Shown: piece after piece, positions 4,893 to 5,068 of the stretch
How the letters are laid out: each line of letters begins with the position of its first letter
How positions within the stretch are numbered: position 1 is the first letter of the stretch
Origin: JBDRMN01 sp043812055
GTDB taxonomy: Bacteria; Patescibacteriota; Gracilibacteria; JAHISY01
Length of the DNA stretch: 5,068 bases
Assembly: GCA_043812055.1 (NCBI GenBank)
Contig: JBDRMN010000077.1
Coordinates: forward strand, 1-5,068
Direction: 5' to 3'
Notes under the pieces: model-generated
Databases searched by the model: none
Told to the model about the DNA's origin: nothing
Seen by the model: the letters and a program-made list of their open reading frames with translations, nothing else
Made by a program: the position numbers and the translations under genes

Positions 4893-5068
4893 TTATTTTA
4901 GCGGTTTGCAAACAGAAAAAGAAGCGGCTGTATGCGTCCAATACATACTGGAATGTTTAGCTAAGAATACTTGAACCGGGGTTTGATTGGAAAGTGAATA
5001 GTGAGGACGGTAGAAGTTGTAAGTAAAGATGAACCTGGATAATGATTGGTTAAACTCAGAAAGAGGAC
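4893..5068 (-). CDS. Transposase with integrase core, C-terminal end (cut by window edge)
   Basis: The minus strand is open from the window edge at 5068 to a TAA at 4893-4895, giving 57 residues. They read FNQSLSRFIFTYNFYRPHYS and continue SLSNQTPVQVF. This is the C-terminal signature of DDE integrase-core transposases of the IS3/IS481 type (F-N-x-x-L...YN-x-x-RPH-x-SL...TP). The catalytic Asp, Asp and Glu lie beyond the window, so activity cannot be judged. A short tail (about residues 45-57) after the conserved part may be non-native sequence read past the ancestral stop. No terminal inverted repeat could be placed with confidence to its left. Confidence 0.85.
   Translation of the reverse strand, partial: PLSEFNQSLSRFIFTYNFYRPHYSLSNQTPVQVFLAKHSSMYWTHTAASFSVCKPLK
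4893..5068. mobile_element. Insertion-sequence remnant or edge (IS3/IS481-like)
   Basis: The element is inferred only from the transposase C-terminus on the minus strand. Its boundary is not resolved: it may end just past the transposase stop (about 4870-4900) or may include the downstream gene at 4357-4875 as a passenger. The rest of the element lies outside the window on the right. Confidence 0.5.

Noticed and set aside
4876..4941. Longer N-terminus for the hypothetical gene starting at 4941.
   Set aside because: The extra 22 codons overlap the transposase C-terminus in another frame; the ATG at 4875 lies just after the transposase stop and has a weak AAAGG upstream.

Overview
The window looks like a bacterial chromosome segment, most plausibly from the Candidate Phyla Radiation (Patescibacteria). 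The clues are a compact layout of core genes, a LeuRS N-terminus of the FPYPSGDGLHVGH type, a short RecO without zinc cysteines, almost no Shine-Dalgarno sequences, and spacers made of short tandem repeats. TGA ends two genes where expected, so genetic code 11 fits and the UGA-recoded CPR lineages do not. The phylum assignment is inference from these traits, not a sequence match.

Layout from left to right. Positions 1-314 (minus) hold the N-terminus of leucyl-tRNA synthetase. It diverges from recO (397-1065, plus, TTG start), and lgt (1180-1959, plus) follows. A full-length bifunctional (p)ppGpp synthetase/hydrolase of the Rel/SpoT type occupies 2080-4215 (minus), convergent with lgt. Right of rel, a strong sigma-70-like promoter (4228-4256, plus) appears to drive an approximately 90-nt structured RNA (4263-4355) that ends in an intrinsic terminator. 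A small AT-rich gene of uncertain function (4357-4875, minus; possibly a BECR-fold RNase) converges on that RNA. It lies 17 nt downstream of the C-terminal end of an IS3/IS481-type transposase (4893-5068, minus), which is cut by the window edge.

The left 4.2 kb is housekeeping: aminoacylation, RecFOR recombination, lipoprotein maturation and the stringent response. The right 0.85 kb is accessory, with a mobile-element remnant, a possible toxin-like gene and an unassigned small RNA.

Two things stand out. The first is the promoter-RNA-terminator unit divergent from rel, with a perfect 14-bp palindrome in its promoter; it matches no small RNA family I recognise. The second is a set of unrelated tandem repeats: 8-bp units before recO and before lgt, 6-bp units kept in frame inside recO, and 7-bp units forming a long inverted repeat between lgt and rel.
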